A stretch of 64,000 nucleotides of DNA. It comes from SAR86 cluster bacterium AG-313-D11. Lineage in GTDB: Bacteria > Pseudomonadota > Gammaproteobacteria > Magnimaribacterales > D2472. The translations under genes were made by a program, and so were the position numbers. Positions 1-9,496 of the stretch are shown piece after piece. Position 1 is the stretch's first letter. Each line of letters begins with the position of its first letter. The notes below the pieces were generated by a model. That model searched no databases. It saw nothing but the letters and a program-made list of their open reading frames with translations, and had not been told where the DNA came from. Location: assembly GCA_003284215.1 (NCBI GenBank), contig QBVW01000001.1:1-64000 (forward strand). The letters are read 5' to 3'.

Positions 1-132
1 GAGGCAAGTGATGGGCTAAAGCAAGAAATTGCTAAGTCTTTTTTCTATTCTAAGGCTTATACTATCGCCGGAGGAAGCTCAGAGGTTCAGCTAAATATTA
101 TTTCAAAACATATTTTAGGACTACCATCATGA
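1..132 (+). CDS. Acyl-CoA dehydrogenase, C-terminal fragment (truncated by window start)
   Basis: Frame 1 reads EASDGLKQEIAKSFFYSKAYTIAGGSSEVQLNIISKHILGLPS*, with the typical acyl-CoA dehydrogenase C-terminal GGSSEVQxNIIxKxILGLP motif. Confidence 0.85.
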   Translation, partial: EASDGLKQEIAKSFFYSKAYTIAGGSSEVQLNIISKHILGLPS

Positions 133-731
133 CAATTAAAAAAATATCAGTATTTTGTGGGGCTCATCTTGGTAAATCACCAGACTATAAAATTGCAGCT
201 CAGCAAATCGGCAAAATGATGGCCGAACAAGGTTTAGAAGTTATATTTGGAGGCGGCAATGTTGGCTTGATGAAAGTTGTGGCTGACACAGCTATTGAGA
301 ATGGCGGAAAAGCTACCGGTATTACACTAAAGTCTCTGCATGAATTCGAACTCACCAATCCTAATATTGATGAAACAATTATTACGCACTCACTCTTTGA
401 AAGAAAAGAAAGATTTTTAGATATTAGTGATGCTTTTATTGTTCTGCCTGGCGGAGTTGGCTCCATGGATGAACTTCTCGAGGTTATGGTAAGCAATCAA
501 CTTGGAGGCATTAATAAGCCCGTGGGCTTGTTAAATATTAATGGTTATTACGACGGTTTCCTTAGTTGGTTACAACACTCTGTTGATGAGGAGTTTGTTT
601 CTCTTGAAAACCAAAAACAAATCTTGGTGAATGACAATCCCCAAGTATTATTAGAAATGATTTTGTCAGCTCAAATGCCCTCTTCGGACACATGGATTGA
701 AAGGCTTAATGTAGATTTTCCAAAAGATTAG
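129..731 (+). CDS. LOG family protein (cytokinin riboside 5'-monophosphate phosphoribohydrolase-like)
   Basis: VFCGAHLGKSPDY, GGGNVGLMKVVA and PGGVGSMDELLEVM motifs; ATGA overlap with upstream gene. Confidence 0.85.
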   Translation: MTIKKISVFCGAHLGKSPDYKIAAQQIGKMMAEQGLEVIFGGGNVGLMKVVADTAIENGGKATGITLKSLHEFELTNPNIDETIITHSLFERKERFLDISDAFIVLPGGVGSMDELLEVMVSNQLGGINKPVGLLNINGYYDGFLSWLQHSVDEEFVSLENQKQILVNDNPQVLLEMILSAQMPSSDTWIERLNVDFPKD

Positions 732-1459
732 CTCTTTGGATCTCGAGATATTAAAAGCCCTATCTCAAAAAGTAACCACATAGGTATAGCTAAGAATAAT
801 TGAGAGAAGATGTCCGGCGGCGTCAAAAACATTCCAATAACAAAAAAACTAATAATTAAATATGGCCTCATGGTCTTTATGCGTTCTTTAGACACTAATC
901 CAGTAGTAATAACAAGAAATGTTGCTATGGGAATTTCAAAAGCAAAACCAAAAGCAAAAAAAAGCTTTAATACGAAATCTAAATATTTATTTATGTCTGT
1001 CATTACTTGGATAGAGTCTGGAGCAGAGGAGATAAAAAAACTTAGGATAATTGGGCTTACAACAAAATACGCAAAAACAATCCCTGCATAAAAAAGCAAT
1101 ATTGAAGAAAGTATTAATGGGCCAACAAAAGTCTTCTCTTTTTTATATAACCCAGGCGAAATAAACCCCCAAAGCTCAATTAAGAAATAAGGCAACGATA
1201 TTATTAGCGCCGAATAAATTGTAACCCTTAATGGCGCGATAAACGGAGAGGCAACTTCTGTTGCAATCATACTGCTGCCTGCGGGCATCAACTCCAGTAA
1301 TGGCGCTGACACGAAAGCATAAATATGATTAGTGAATGGTAAACAGCATACAAGAATTATCCCTGCAAATAAGAACATCCTGATTATTCGTGAGCGCAAT
1401 TCCTTTAGGTGTCCCATGAACGTCATGTCATTTGGATCGGTCATCATCTTCCTTTTCAA
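728..1459 (-). CDS. tatC: Sec-independent protein translocase TatC (start may be an internal Met)
   Basis: HLKELRSRIIR N-terminus, multi-TM, adjacent to tatB/tatA. Confidence 0.93.
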   Translation of the reverse strand: MKRKMMTDPNDMTFMGHLKELRSRIIRMFLFAGIILVCCLPFTNHIYAFVSAPLLELMPAGSSMIATEVASPFIAPLRVTIYSALIISLPYFLIELWGFISPGLYKKEKTFVGPLILSSILLFYAGIVFAYFVVSPIILSFFISSAPDSIQVMTDINKYLDFVLKLFFAFGFAFEIPIATFLVITTGLVSKERIKTMRPYLIISFFVIGMFLTPPDIFSQLFLAIPMWLLFEIGLLISRDPKS

Positions 1460-1673
1460 ACTCTTCCATTTTTAGTTCATTAAAAATATCTTGTTTAAGA
1501 TCTTCTGCACCAATATCTCTTTCAATGGAAGATCTAAATTCAAAAAATTTATTTTGGAATCTGGTGAAGGTTTTCAATATAGATTTTATGAATCCTGGTA
1601 ACTGATCAGGGCCAATCACAATTATCCCAACAAGTAGGATAATTAGAATTTCAAGAAATCCAATCTGTAACAA
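1428..1673 (-). CDS. tatB: Sec-independent translocase TatB
   Basis: Single TM plus VIGPDQLPGFIK amphipathic helix; position in tat operon. Confidence 0.88.
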   Translation of the reverse strand: MLQIGFLEILIILLVGIIVIGPDQLPGFIKSILKTFTRFQNKFFEFRSSIERDIGAEDLKQDIFNELKMEEFEKEDDDRSK

Positions 1674-1676
1674 TTT

Positions 1677-1862
1677 TTATTGATCGTCTGATTTAGACTC
1701 AGAGTCTTTGGGTGAGTCATCATCTTTTATAGCTTTTTTAAAACCCTTAAGGCCCTCTCCAAGGTCCGAGCCCATGGTTTTTATTTTTTTTCCACCAAAT
1801 AAAATTAATATCAACACCAGTATGATTAATATTTGCCAAAAACTTATTCCACCTATTCCCAT
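1677..1862 (-). CDS. tatA: Sec-independent translocase TatA
   Basis: FWQILIILVLILILFGGKKIKTMGSDLGEGLKGFKKAI. Confidence 0.93.
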   Translation of the reverse strand: MGIGGISFWQILIILVLILILFGGKKIKTMGSDLGEGLKGFKKAIKDDDSPKDSESKSDDQ

Positions 1863-1878
1863 AATAAACTCCTAATTC

Positions 1879-3447
1879 CTACGCTAATATTGTTCCTGCA
1901 AGAATCATAATAATACCTATAAGTGTAAGTATAGTTAGATTTTGCCATTTTCGCTGATTTTGGAGACTTGCTTCAAGGCTTTTAATGAGATCAGTATTTT
2001 TTTTTCCATCATTTGCTATAAATTTTATGTTATCAAGCAAGTTAAAAATTTCACCTGGCAAAGAAGAGGCCTTATCTAAAATTTCATAATGATTATTTTC
2101 AAGAAATTCTTTCAATTTGAGTGGACTAAATTGTTTATCAATCCATTGATCAAGGTAGGGTTCAGCAAGACCCCAGAAATCGAGATCTGCATATATTTCT
2201 CTTCCCATGCCTTCTATATGAATAAGCGTTTTTTGTAAAAGTATTAGAGAGGGCTGGACGGATAAACCAAATTGCCTTGTTGAATCAAATAGATAAAGCA
2301 GTAATTTTCCGAATTCAATTTCTGATAGCGGCTTTTCAAATATCGGTTCACAGGTTGCTCTTAAGGTTTGCTCTAATTCCGCTTTACTAGTTTGATTTGA
2401 TACCCATTCAGCACTTATGAAGAGCTCAGATAGTTTGTAGTAATCTTGCTTTAGTGTTGCTTGAAGCATTCTTGCTAAATTGTATTGATCCTCTCTGCTC
2501 AAAGATCCAACGATAGCGCAATCAATGGCTATATAACTTGGCTGGGTAACATTGATCTTGCTAACAAAAATATTTCCTGGATGCATATCAGCATGAAAAA
2601 AATTGTCTCTAAACACTTGGTCTAAAAATATCTTCACTCCATTTTCTGCAAGAATTTTTCTATCAATACCAAGCTCATCCATCATCTTAATATCTGTACA
2701 TGCTATGCCGTCAATCTCTTCAAGTGTTAAAACATTTACCGCAGTTTGATCCCAAAATACTTTTGGAATAAATAATAGATCTGAATCAGCAAAGTTTTTC
2801 TTAGTAACGGTAGTATTTGCCGCTTCAACTTTTAAATCTAATTCTTTAAAAATTGTTTTTTCATAATCATTAATTACATCTTTAAGCTTGAGTCTATCGC
2901 TCTCTTTGTAAAATAGATTGATTAAAAAACCTCCGGCTTTCATAACTCGCACATTCCTTTTAACACGCTTGTGAATGCCTGGCCTTAAGACTTTTATTAC
3001 AACTCTTTCAGATGAACTTTTTAATTTTGCTCTATGAACTTGGGCCAATGAGGCAGCAGCAAGTGGCTCATCCTCAAATTCTTCAAAAACGTCATCAATT
3101 TTGATGTTTAGACTCTTTTCAATTATTTCCTTGGCTTGCTCAGTTGAAAATGGGTTGCACTGATCAGTTAAGCCCTTTAAATGGGTGGTTATTTCGACTG
3201 ATACAGCATCCGTTCTTGTTGAAAGCAATTGACCAAATTTTATAAACATGGGGCCCAAGCTTTCTAAAAAATTTCTAATTCTCAAGCCATGAGGAGTTTT
3301 TCTATTACTAATAAAAAAAGGATTCAACAACCCTATTGCTTTAATTGCAACAGAAGCGCTGTTGTCTGTTGGTATGTTTACAACACCATACCTTAATGCT
3401 TGAAACATAATTTTTATACAATCTAAAATTGAAAGAAGAATATTCAT
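1879..3447 (-). CDS. ubiB: Ubiquinone biosynthesis protein UbiB (ABC1/ADCK family)
   Basis: LGPMFIKFGQLLSTR, AAASLAQVHRA, FHADMHPGNIFV motifs; synteny. Confidence 0.95.
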   Translation of the reverse strand: MNILLSILDCIKIMFQALRYGVVNIPTDNSASVAIKAIGLLNPFFISNRKTPHGLRIRNFLESLGPMFIKFGQLLSTRTDAVSVEITTHLKGLTDQCNPFSTEQAKEIIEKSLNIKIDDVFEEFEDEPLAAASLAQVHRAKLKSSSERVVIKVLRPGIHKRVKRNVRVMKAGGFLINLFYKESDRLKLKDVINDYEKTIFKELDLKVEAANTTVTKKNFADSDLLFIPKVFWDQTAVNVLTLEEIDGIACTDIKMMDELGIDRKILAENGVKIFLDQVFRDNFFHADMHPGNIFVSKINVTQPSYIAIDCAIVGSLSREDQYNLARMLQATLKQDYYKLSELFISAEWVSNQTSKAELEQTLRATCEPIFEKPLSEIEFGKLLLYLFDSTRQFGLSVQPSLILLQKTLIHIEGMGREIYADLDFWGLAEPYLDQWIDKQFSPLKLKEFLENNHYEILDKASSLPGEIFNLLDNIKFIANDGKKNTDLIKSLEASLQNQRKWQNLTILTLIGIIMILAGTILA

Positions 3448-3944
3448 TAATTTATTAAAGCATGCTCAAGCCTATCAAGCCTTATTGAAAGATCTCTAAA
3501 AGATTCAAGGATTTTATTTGCTTCATTCTCCTGCCGCAAAGAATCTTTATCTGCTGATTGAGTGAGAATTACTTTTCTTAAAATTATTGCGGGGATATCT
3601 CCAAAATATTTATAGACTAGAAGCTCTAAGTCAATATCAATATTTGCCAAAGCGCCTAAAAAAATTAATGCACTCTCAACGTCCCCAGAAATGGATTTTG
3701 TTGGAATTTGTTTACTGTTTAATGCATTCAACATAGTAAAAGCATTCAATTTTATTGAAAAGTTTGGGTTTGGATTTTCAAAGAAATTAAAAGCCTGTGT
3801 GTCATGATTTAAAGCAATAGAAAATTTAGATATCGAAGAAACTTCTAAATTAAATTCCAAGGGATACAAGTTCTCAATTTGACTAAAAACTCCTGGAGAT
3901 AAAGATTTTAGCTCTTGTAAAAATTTATTTAATGATATCTGCAT
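3447..3944 (-). CDS. ubiJ: UbiJ, SCP2-domain ubiquinone accessory factor
   Basis: Position between ubiE and ubiB; ISGDVESALIFLGALANIDIDLE resembles SCP2/UbiJ. Confidence 0.8.
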   Translation of the reverse strand: MQISLNKFLQELKSLSPGVFSQIENLYPLEFNLEVSSISKFSIALNHDTQAFNFFENPNPNFSIKLNAFTMLNALNSKQIPTKSISGDVESALIFLGALANIDIDLELLVYKYFGDIPAIILRKVILTQSADKDSLRQENEANKILESFRDLSIRLDRLEHALIN

Positions 3945-3946
3945 AA

Positions 3947-4681
3947 TTATTTTGCTTGATGAATAGCAACAACGCCGTTAACGAGATTGTAAAATTTACA
4001 GTCATCGAAGCCAGCATCAAGAACCATATTTTTTAATGTCTCTTGATCAGGATGCATTCTTATCGATTCAGCCAGGTATTGATAGCTTTTAGAATCATTA
4101 GCCAGAAAGCTGCCTAATTTTGGAATAATATTAAAGGAATACCAATCATAAACTTTAGAAAAAAAAGAATTTGTAGGCTTAGAAAATTCTAAAATTAATA
4201 AGACGCCATCAGGTTTTAAGACCCTTTTCATTTCTTTCAATCCTTTTTCCTTGTCAGTAAAATTGCGCAATCCAAAACCAACAGTAACTAAATCAAACGT
4301 TTGATCTTGATATGGAAGGCTCTCTCCAGATGCTAAGGCAAAATTACAATTATGAAAGAAGTTTTCATTAATTGCTCGCTCTTTCCCAAGAGCAAGCATT
4401 GATGCATTAATATCTGTTACATGCATTGATACAGATTTAAATTTTTTGTTAATTAATCTTGGAATATCAGCTGTACCACTTGCAATATCTAGAGCCATAG
4501 AGCCTTCGCTAAGCTCTGAGAGCTCAATTAACATTTTCTTCCAAAGTCTATGCATGCCAAATGACATAGCATCATTCATCAAATCATATTCCTCAGCAAC
4601 AGAGTGAAAGACATCTCCAACATGCTCAGCTTTTTTATTAACATCGACTTCTTTGAAGCCAAAATGTGTTTTTTCATTCAT
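3947..4681 (-). CDS. ubiE: Demethylmenaquinone/demethoxyubiquinol methyltransferase
   Basis: FHSVAEEYDLMNDAMSFGMHRLWK, VGFGLRNFTDKEKGL motifs. Confidence 0.95.
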   Translation of the reverse strand: MNEKTHFGFKEVDVNKKAEHVGDVFHSVAEEYDLMNDAMSFGMHRLWKKMLIELSELSEGSMALDIASGTADIPRLINKKFKSVSMHVTDINASMLALGKERAINENFFHNCNFALASGESLPYQDQTFDLVTVGFGLRNFTDKEKGLKEMKRVLKPDGVLLILEFSKPTNSFFSKVYDWYSFNIIPKLGSFLANDSKSYQYLAESIRMHPDQETLKNMVLDAGFDDCKFYNLVNGVVAIHQAK

Positions 4682-4692
4682 TTACTTTTCTC

Positions 4693-5568
4693 TTATTTGC
4701 TTAAAAAGATAAAATTATTGTATCTACTTTCCTTAATATCGCCATTTTTTAGAGCAGTGATAACGGCACACCCTTCATCAATTTGATGCGAGCAGTTGGG
4801 AAAAGCGCAGTTTAAGGAATAATTCATAATCTCAGGAAACCCTAAAATGATTTCATTTGGTTTTAAATGATCAATGCCAATATCCCTTACTCCTGGAGAA
4901 TCAATGATCTGCATTTCTTTTGCTTTATAAAGAGTAGAAACTGAAGTTGTATGAACACCTTGATTGTTAGAAAGCTCTCTTGATAATATTTTTTTACCAG
5001 TAAGTGCTGAGGTTAAAGTAGATTTTCCAGAACCAGAGTTACCAACAAATATTGTGGTTCTTTCAGAAAGATATTTTTTTAACTCATCTATGTTAGTTGA
5101 TAATTTTGCAGATATTTGAAAGGTTTTTATCCCAATGCCTTTATAAACTTTCTGAATTTCATCAAATGCATCATCTTGCAATAGGTCTATTTTATTAAAA
5201 ATAACAAAAGGCTCTATTGAAGCATTCTTTGAAATTGCTATCCATTTATCAATAAACTCAAGATTTGTTTTAGGACTTTTAGTGACTAAAATACCAATGT
5301 GTGAAACATTTGCGGCTATTGGCTTTTTGACTTTTTCTTTGGACTTATAAAGAGCAGTGACTCTTTCAAAGCGCTTTGTCACTATCCCTTGCAAGGAATC
5401 ATTGCTAGAAACTATCTTAAGTTCAACAAGATCACCTACCACAAGATTAATTCTTCCTTGTATTGTGCATTTAAATTCTTTGCCTGCAGAAGCTACACAA
5501 CAGGAGTTTGAGTAGAACTCAATTATTTGACCGGTTTGAACTTTTAACATCTTGGGCTCAAAATACAC
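4693..5568 (-). CDS. rsgA: Ribosome small subunit-dependent GTPase A (circularly permuted)
   Basis: NKIDLL ... GNSGSGKSTL ... DSPGVRDIG order; C-terminal Cys/His zinc motif. Confidence 0.92.
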   Translation of the reverse strand: MYFEPKMLKVQTGQIIEFYSNSCCVASAGKEFKCTIQGRINLVVGDLVELKIVSSNDSLQGIVTKRFERVTALYKSKEKVKKPIAANVSHIGILVTKSPKTNLEFIDKWIAISKNASIEPFVIFNKIDLLQDDAFDEIQKVYKGIGIKTFQISAKLSTNIDELKKYLSERTTIFVGNSGSGKSTLTSALTGKKILSRELSNNQGVHTTSVSTLYKAKEMQIIDSPGVRDIGIDHLKPNEIILGFPEIMNYSLNCAFPNCSHQIDEGCAVITALKNGDIKESRYNNFIFLSK

Positions 5569-5592
5569 TATAGTTAAAATTTAACAACATTT

Positions 5593-6138
5593 ATGTCTAC
5601 TCAAAAATCAAATCAAAATCTAATCTGGATTGATCTTGAGATGACTGGATTAGATCCAGACAAAGAGAGAATTATAGAGATTGCTACTATTATCACAGAT
5701 AGTAATCTTACCATTGTTGCTGAAGGTCCAAATTTAGTTATCAATCAACCTAAAGAACTGATTGAAAACATGGATTCATGGAATACTAATCAGCATGGGA
5801 ACTCTGGTCTCACCAAATCAGTCCATGAAAGCAGTATCTCTGAGCAGGCCGCAGAGATAGAAACTCTAGAATTTATTTCAAAATATGTAGGAAACAAGGT
5901 ATCTCCAATGTGTGGGAATACTGTTTCTCACGATAGAAGGTTCCTCGCAAAATATATGCCAGATTTAGAATCATATTTTCACTACAGGCATGTTGACGTT
6001 TCTTCAGTTAAAGAACTGATTTCAAGATGGATGAATGATGCTCAGACATATGAAAAAAAGGGTTCTCACAGAGCCAAGGATGACATTAAAGAATCTATTA
6101 ATGAGCTGAAGCTATATAAGCAAATGCTGTTTGATTAA
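5593..6138 (+). CDS. orn: Oligoribonuclease
   Basis: LIWIDLEMTGLDPDKERIIEIATIITD; DEDDh family. Confidence 0.96.
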   Translation: MSTQKSNQNLIWIDLEMTGLDPDKERIIEIATIITDSNLTIVAEGPNLVINQPKELIENMDSWNTNQHGNSGLTKSVHESSISEQAAEIETLEFISKYVGNKVSPMCGNTVSHDRRFLAKYMPDLESYFHYRHVDVSSVKELISRWMNDAQTYEKKGSHRAKDDIKESINELKLYKQMLFD

Positions 6139-6139
6139 T

Positions 6140-7756
6140 CTAAGTTTTAATTTCTTCCAATCTAAGACCTTCTTTGTGAAGAATAAAAGTCTTAGATGAG
6201 GCAATTGCGGAATTAATCTTTTCTAGCTCTTTGATGTAGTTATAAGAGGCTACGATTTTGTCCTCCATACAATGCAAAGATAAATATCCTCTATTAGAGG
6301 GATCCATCCATTGCAGCTCTTTGTTAATTTTTATAATGCCATCAATAAATTTCTTTTCATCTAAATTTAATATATCCGTAATGCCAGGTGAAGTTACAGA
6401 GGGAGCTCCCAATTCAATACCTACTTTTTTACCTGATTGGTCCTCAAGCTCAGATACCCAGCTATTATGAGTGTCTCCAGCAAGACTAATGAATCTCTTT
6501 TTAGCATTGCTCATTAATTGGTAAAGCTTTTTTCTTTCTGCAGGATAGCCATCCCAAGCATCCAGGTTTGAAGGAATACCTAAGCCTAAAAATTTTAAAT
6601 AAGGTTTTAGAAAACCTGGAACTTCTTTTGACTTGAGCATCTTACTTATATCAGGAAACTTTAATTTCGCCATTAAGACCTGTTGACCAAAAATAGTCCA
6701 AACAGTATTTGTATTTAAAATACTATTTTCAATCCAAGCAAGCTGTTCAGTACCTAGGAGCTCTCTATCATCAGAATTAAGGTCGTTATAAAATTTTGCC
6801 TGATTAAATCCAGTATTGGTTAAGTATTCTTTTGGTTGAATTTGCTTATCTCTGGCATATTGCCTAGTGTCTAGCATTATTAAATGAATTAGTTTGCCAA
6901 TCTTAAACTCTCTAAATATTCGTCTTTTATTTTGCTGCTCCCTTATAGGCATCCATTCGTAGTAGGCCTTGATAGCAGCCGATCTTCTAGCATAGAAGTC
7001 TCCCTCTGACCCATCTTCAGAGTGATTTTCTGCCCCACGCTTCCAAGCATCATTTGAAAACTCATGATCATCCCATACTGCAATTAGCGGGGCATGTTTA
7101 TGTAAAGCAATGGAAGCCGGATCTTTTTTATATTGAGCATGCCTTAGTCTGTAATCTGCAAGAGTAACCATTTCATGTAAGGGCTCAGGAACTCTTCCTA
7201 GTTTTTTTGCCTTGTCTGTTGCATAGCCACCCATAGGATACTCATATAAATAATCACCTAGATGCAGCCAAAGGTCTAAGTCATTTGTTTCAGCTGCAGC
7301 CTGGTAAGCATTGAAATATCCTGCAGGAAAGTTACTACAACTGAAAATTCCAATTTTTGCAGCTATTGTCTTTTCTGAAAATGTCTTTGACTTACCAATC
7401 TCTGAGATTGCATTTCCAGCTCTAAATCTATAAAAAAAACCCTCATCACTATCACAATACTGTTTTGCTAAAAAATCATATTTTATTGTGTAGTCTGACA
7501 AAGAAGAAGTTTGTAATTTCTTTGAAAAAATAATTGAGGAAAAATTTTCATTTTCTGAGATTTCAAGAATTGCCTCCAGTGGACCTGCTTGTTTGGGGGT
7601 TACCCTAGTCCACAATATCACTCTATCAATTAATGGATCTCCACTGGCAACGCCGTGATGAAAAAAATAAGTATTTTTTGCACAGCCAGAACTTATTGAC
7701 GCCGTTAGACCGATTGCTCCAATTGAAGAAATTTTAAGAGCCTGTCTTCTTTTCAT
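6140..7756 (-). CDS. PhoD-like alkaline phosphatase D family protein with Tat-like signal
   Basis: Twin-arginine N-terminus MKRRQALKIS; FHHGVASGDPLIDRVILWTRVTP, LHLGDYLYEY, WDDHEFSND, GDTHNSW motifs. Confidence 0.9.
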   Translation of the reverse strand: MKRRQALKISSIGAIGLTASISSGCAKNTYFFHHGVASGDPLIDRVILWTRVTPKQAGPLEAILEISENENFSSIIFSKKLQTSSLSDYTIKYDFLAKQYCDSDEGFFYRFRAGNAISEIGKSKTFSEKTIAAKIGIFSCSNFPAGYFNAYQAAAETNDLDLWLHLGDYLYEYPMGGYATDKAKKLGRVPEPLHEMVTLADYRLRHAQYKKDPASIALHKHAPLIAVWDDHEFSNDAWKRGAENHSEDGSEGDFYARRSAAIKAYYEWMPIREQQNKRRIFREFKIGKLIHLIMLDTRQYARDKQIQPKEYLTNTGFNQAKFYNDLNSDDRELLGTEQLAWIENSILNTNTVWTIFGQQVLMAKLKFPDISKMLKSKEVPGFLKPYLKFLGLGIPSNLDAWDGYPAERKKLYQLMSNAKKRFISLAGDTHNSWVSELEDQSGKKVGIELGAPSVTSPGITDILNLDEKKFIDGIIKINKELQWMDPSNRGYLSLHCMEDKIVASYNYIKELEKINSAIASSKTFILHKEGLRLEEIKT

Positions 7757-7818
7757 AACAAAATATTAACAGTCATTTGCTTAAATGCTAAGCAAAAGAA
7801 TAGGCTATTCTTGATGAA

Positions 7819-8145
7819 TTAGTCTTGTTTGTTAGCAGGCTGAATATTAATAGGTAATGGAGATACTTGGCTTTTATTTTGCTTGATCTTTGCTTCACCA
7901 GACTCAACTACTTCGTCTATTCTAATTACTGAATTGATAGGGATATATGATCTTTCAACAGACTTAAACTCTTTTTCTAATTTTTCTGATGTTGGGTCAA
8001 CTACTAGCTGTTTATTTTGATTAAATATATACTCTTCGACCTCGATGAAACCGTACATGTCACTTTGATAAATTTGTTTTGCAAAAATCTCATAGATTTC
8101 TCCGAGTTGCATAAAAATTATTTTATATGTGGTCTTTTTCTTCAT
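7819..8145 (-). CDS. DUF1820 family protein
   Basis: YKIIFMQLGEIYEIFAKQIYQSDMYGFIEVEEYIF pattern; divergent from miaB. Confidence 0.75.
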   Translation of the reverse strand: MKKKTTYKIIFMQLGEIYEIFAKQIYQSDMYGFIEVEEYIFNQNKQLVVDPTSEKLEKEFKSVERSYIPINSVIRIDEVVESGEAKIKQNKSQVSPLPINIQPANKQD

Positions 8146-8155
8146 AATTAGATAT

Positions 8156-9490
8156 ATGGGTACAAAACTTTATATTAAAACCTATGGTTGTCAAATGAAT
8201 GAATATGACAGCCAAAAAACATTAGAGATACTTAAAAAAGATCCTACGATTGAAGAAACAGATAATCCTAATGATGCGGATATTATTTTACTGAATACAT
8301 GCTCCATAAGAGAAAAAGCTGAAGAAAAAGTTTATTCAGAATTAGGAAGACTTAATAAATTAAAAAAAACTAACCCGAATTTAAAAATTGGCGTTGGTGG
8401 CTGTGTTGCTACTCAAGAAGGCAAGAATATTTATAAACGCGCGCCTTATGTTGATTTAATTTTTGGACCCCAAACCATTCATAAAGTCCCCTCTTTAATA
8501 AAAGAAGAAAATAAGATTAAAGCTATAGATGTTTCCTTTCCTATTGAGGAGAAATTTGATTCATTACCAGAGCCAGATGCAACAGGCGCATCTAGCTTTG
8601 TATCAATTATGGAGGGCTGCTCAAAATATTGCTCTTTTTGTGTTGTTCCATATACCAGAGGAGACGAGGTTAGCAGGAAGCCTGAGCAAATATTTGATGA
8701 AGTGGCAAGATTGGTTGAACAAGGAGTTTCAGAAATAGTCTTTGTTGGGCAGAATGTAAATGCGTATAAATATTCATTGGATGGGCGATTGCTTGGTTTA
8801 TCAGATTTAATTGAAGTATGTGGGAGCATTGATGGAGTTGAAAGAATTAGATATACAACATCACACCCATTAGAGATGACTGATGATTTGATAGACGCAT
8901 ATGGGCACGTTCCTCAATTAGTCAGTCATTTACATCTTCCTGTTCAATCAGGTTCGAATGATATTCTTACAAAAATGAAACGGAACTATTCCAGAGAAGA
9001 ATATATTGAAATCATAAATAAGTTACTCAATGTCAGACCAAATATCAAGATTTCTTCGGATTTCATCGTGGGGTTTCCCAACGAAACTGAGTTTGATTTT
9101 CAGCAGACTATGGATCTTATTGAAGAGGTTCAGTTTGATGCATCGTTCAGCTTTATCTATTCAGCAAGACCTGGTACACCCGCCTCTCAACTTGAGGATA
9201 TAGTCCCATTAGCATTAAAAAAAGAACGCTTATATATTCTTCAGAAACGTATTGATGAACTGCAGCTGGGCTATAGCAATGATCTCGTGAATACTATTCA
9301 GAGATGTTTGGTTACAGGAGTATCAAAAAAAGACGTTAATCAGTTGCAAGCAAGAACTGAGTGCAACAGAGTTGTAAATTTTGACTTCCAAAATATCAAT
9401 ATTCTAGGTAAATTAGTAGATATTGATATTACCAAGGCATACCAGCGTTCATTGACAGGCAAGATTTTCAATTCTGAAGGAGTTTCTTAA
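8156..9490 (+). CDS. miaB: tRNA-2-methylthio-N6-dimethylallyladenosine synthase MiaB
   Basis: KLYIKTYGCQMNEYDSQK start; radical SAM SIMEGCSKYCSFCVVPYTRG; start placed at the internal ATG at 8156 rather than 8129. Confidence 0.95.
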   Translation: MGTKLYIKTYGCQMNEYDSQKTLEILKKDPTIEETDNPNDADIILLNTCSIREKAEEKVYSELGRLNKLKKTNPNLKIGVGGCVATQEGKNIYKRAPYVDLIFGPQTIHKVPSLIKEENKIKAIDVSFPIEEKFDSLPEPDATGASSFVSIMEGCSKYCSFCVVPYTRGDEVSRKPEQIFDEVARLVEQGVSEIVFVGQNVNAYKYSLDGRLLGLSDLIEVCGSIDGVERIRYTTSHPLEMTDDLIDAYGHVPQLVSHLHLPVQSGSNDILTKMKRNYSREEYIEIINKLLNVRPNIKISSDFIVGFPNETEFDFQQTMDLIEEVQFDASFSFIYSARPGTPASQLEDIVPLALKKERLYILQKRIDELQLGYSNDLVNTIQRCLVTGVSKKDVNQLQARTECNRVVNFDFQNINILGKLVDIDITKAYQRSLTGKIFNSEGVS

Positions 9491-9496
9491 AGCCTA

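Noticed and set aside
7670-7756. Lipoprotein lipobox (ISSGC) in the PhoD-like protein
   Set aside because: Position -3 is Ser rather than Leu/Val/Ile, so a lipobox call is not well supported; only the twin-arginine motif is kept.
8479-8829. 116-aa minus-strand ORF inside miaB
   Set aside because: Antisense to miaB; no recognisable domain or SD.
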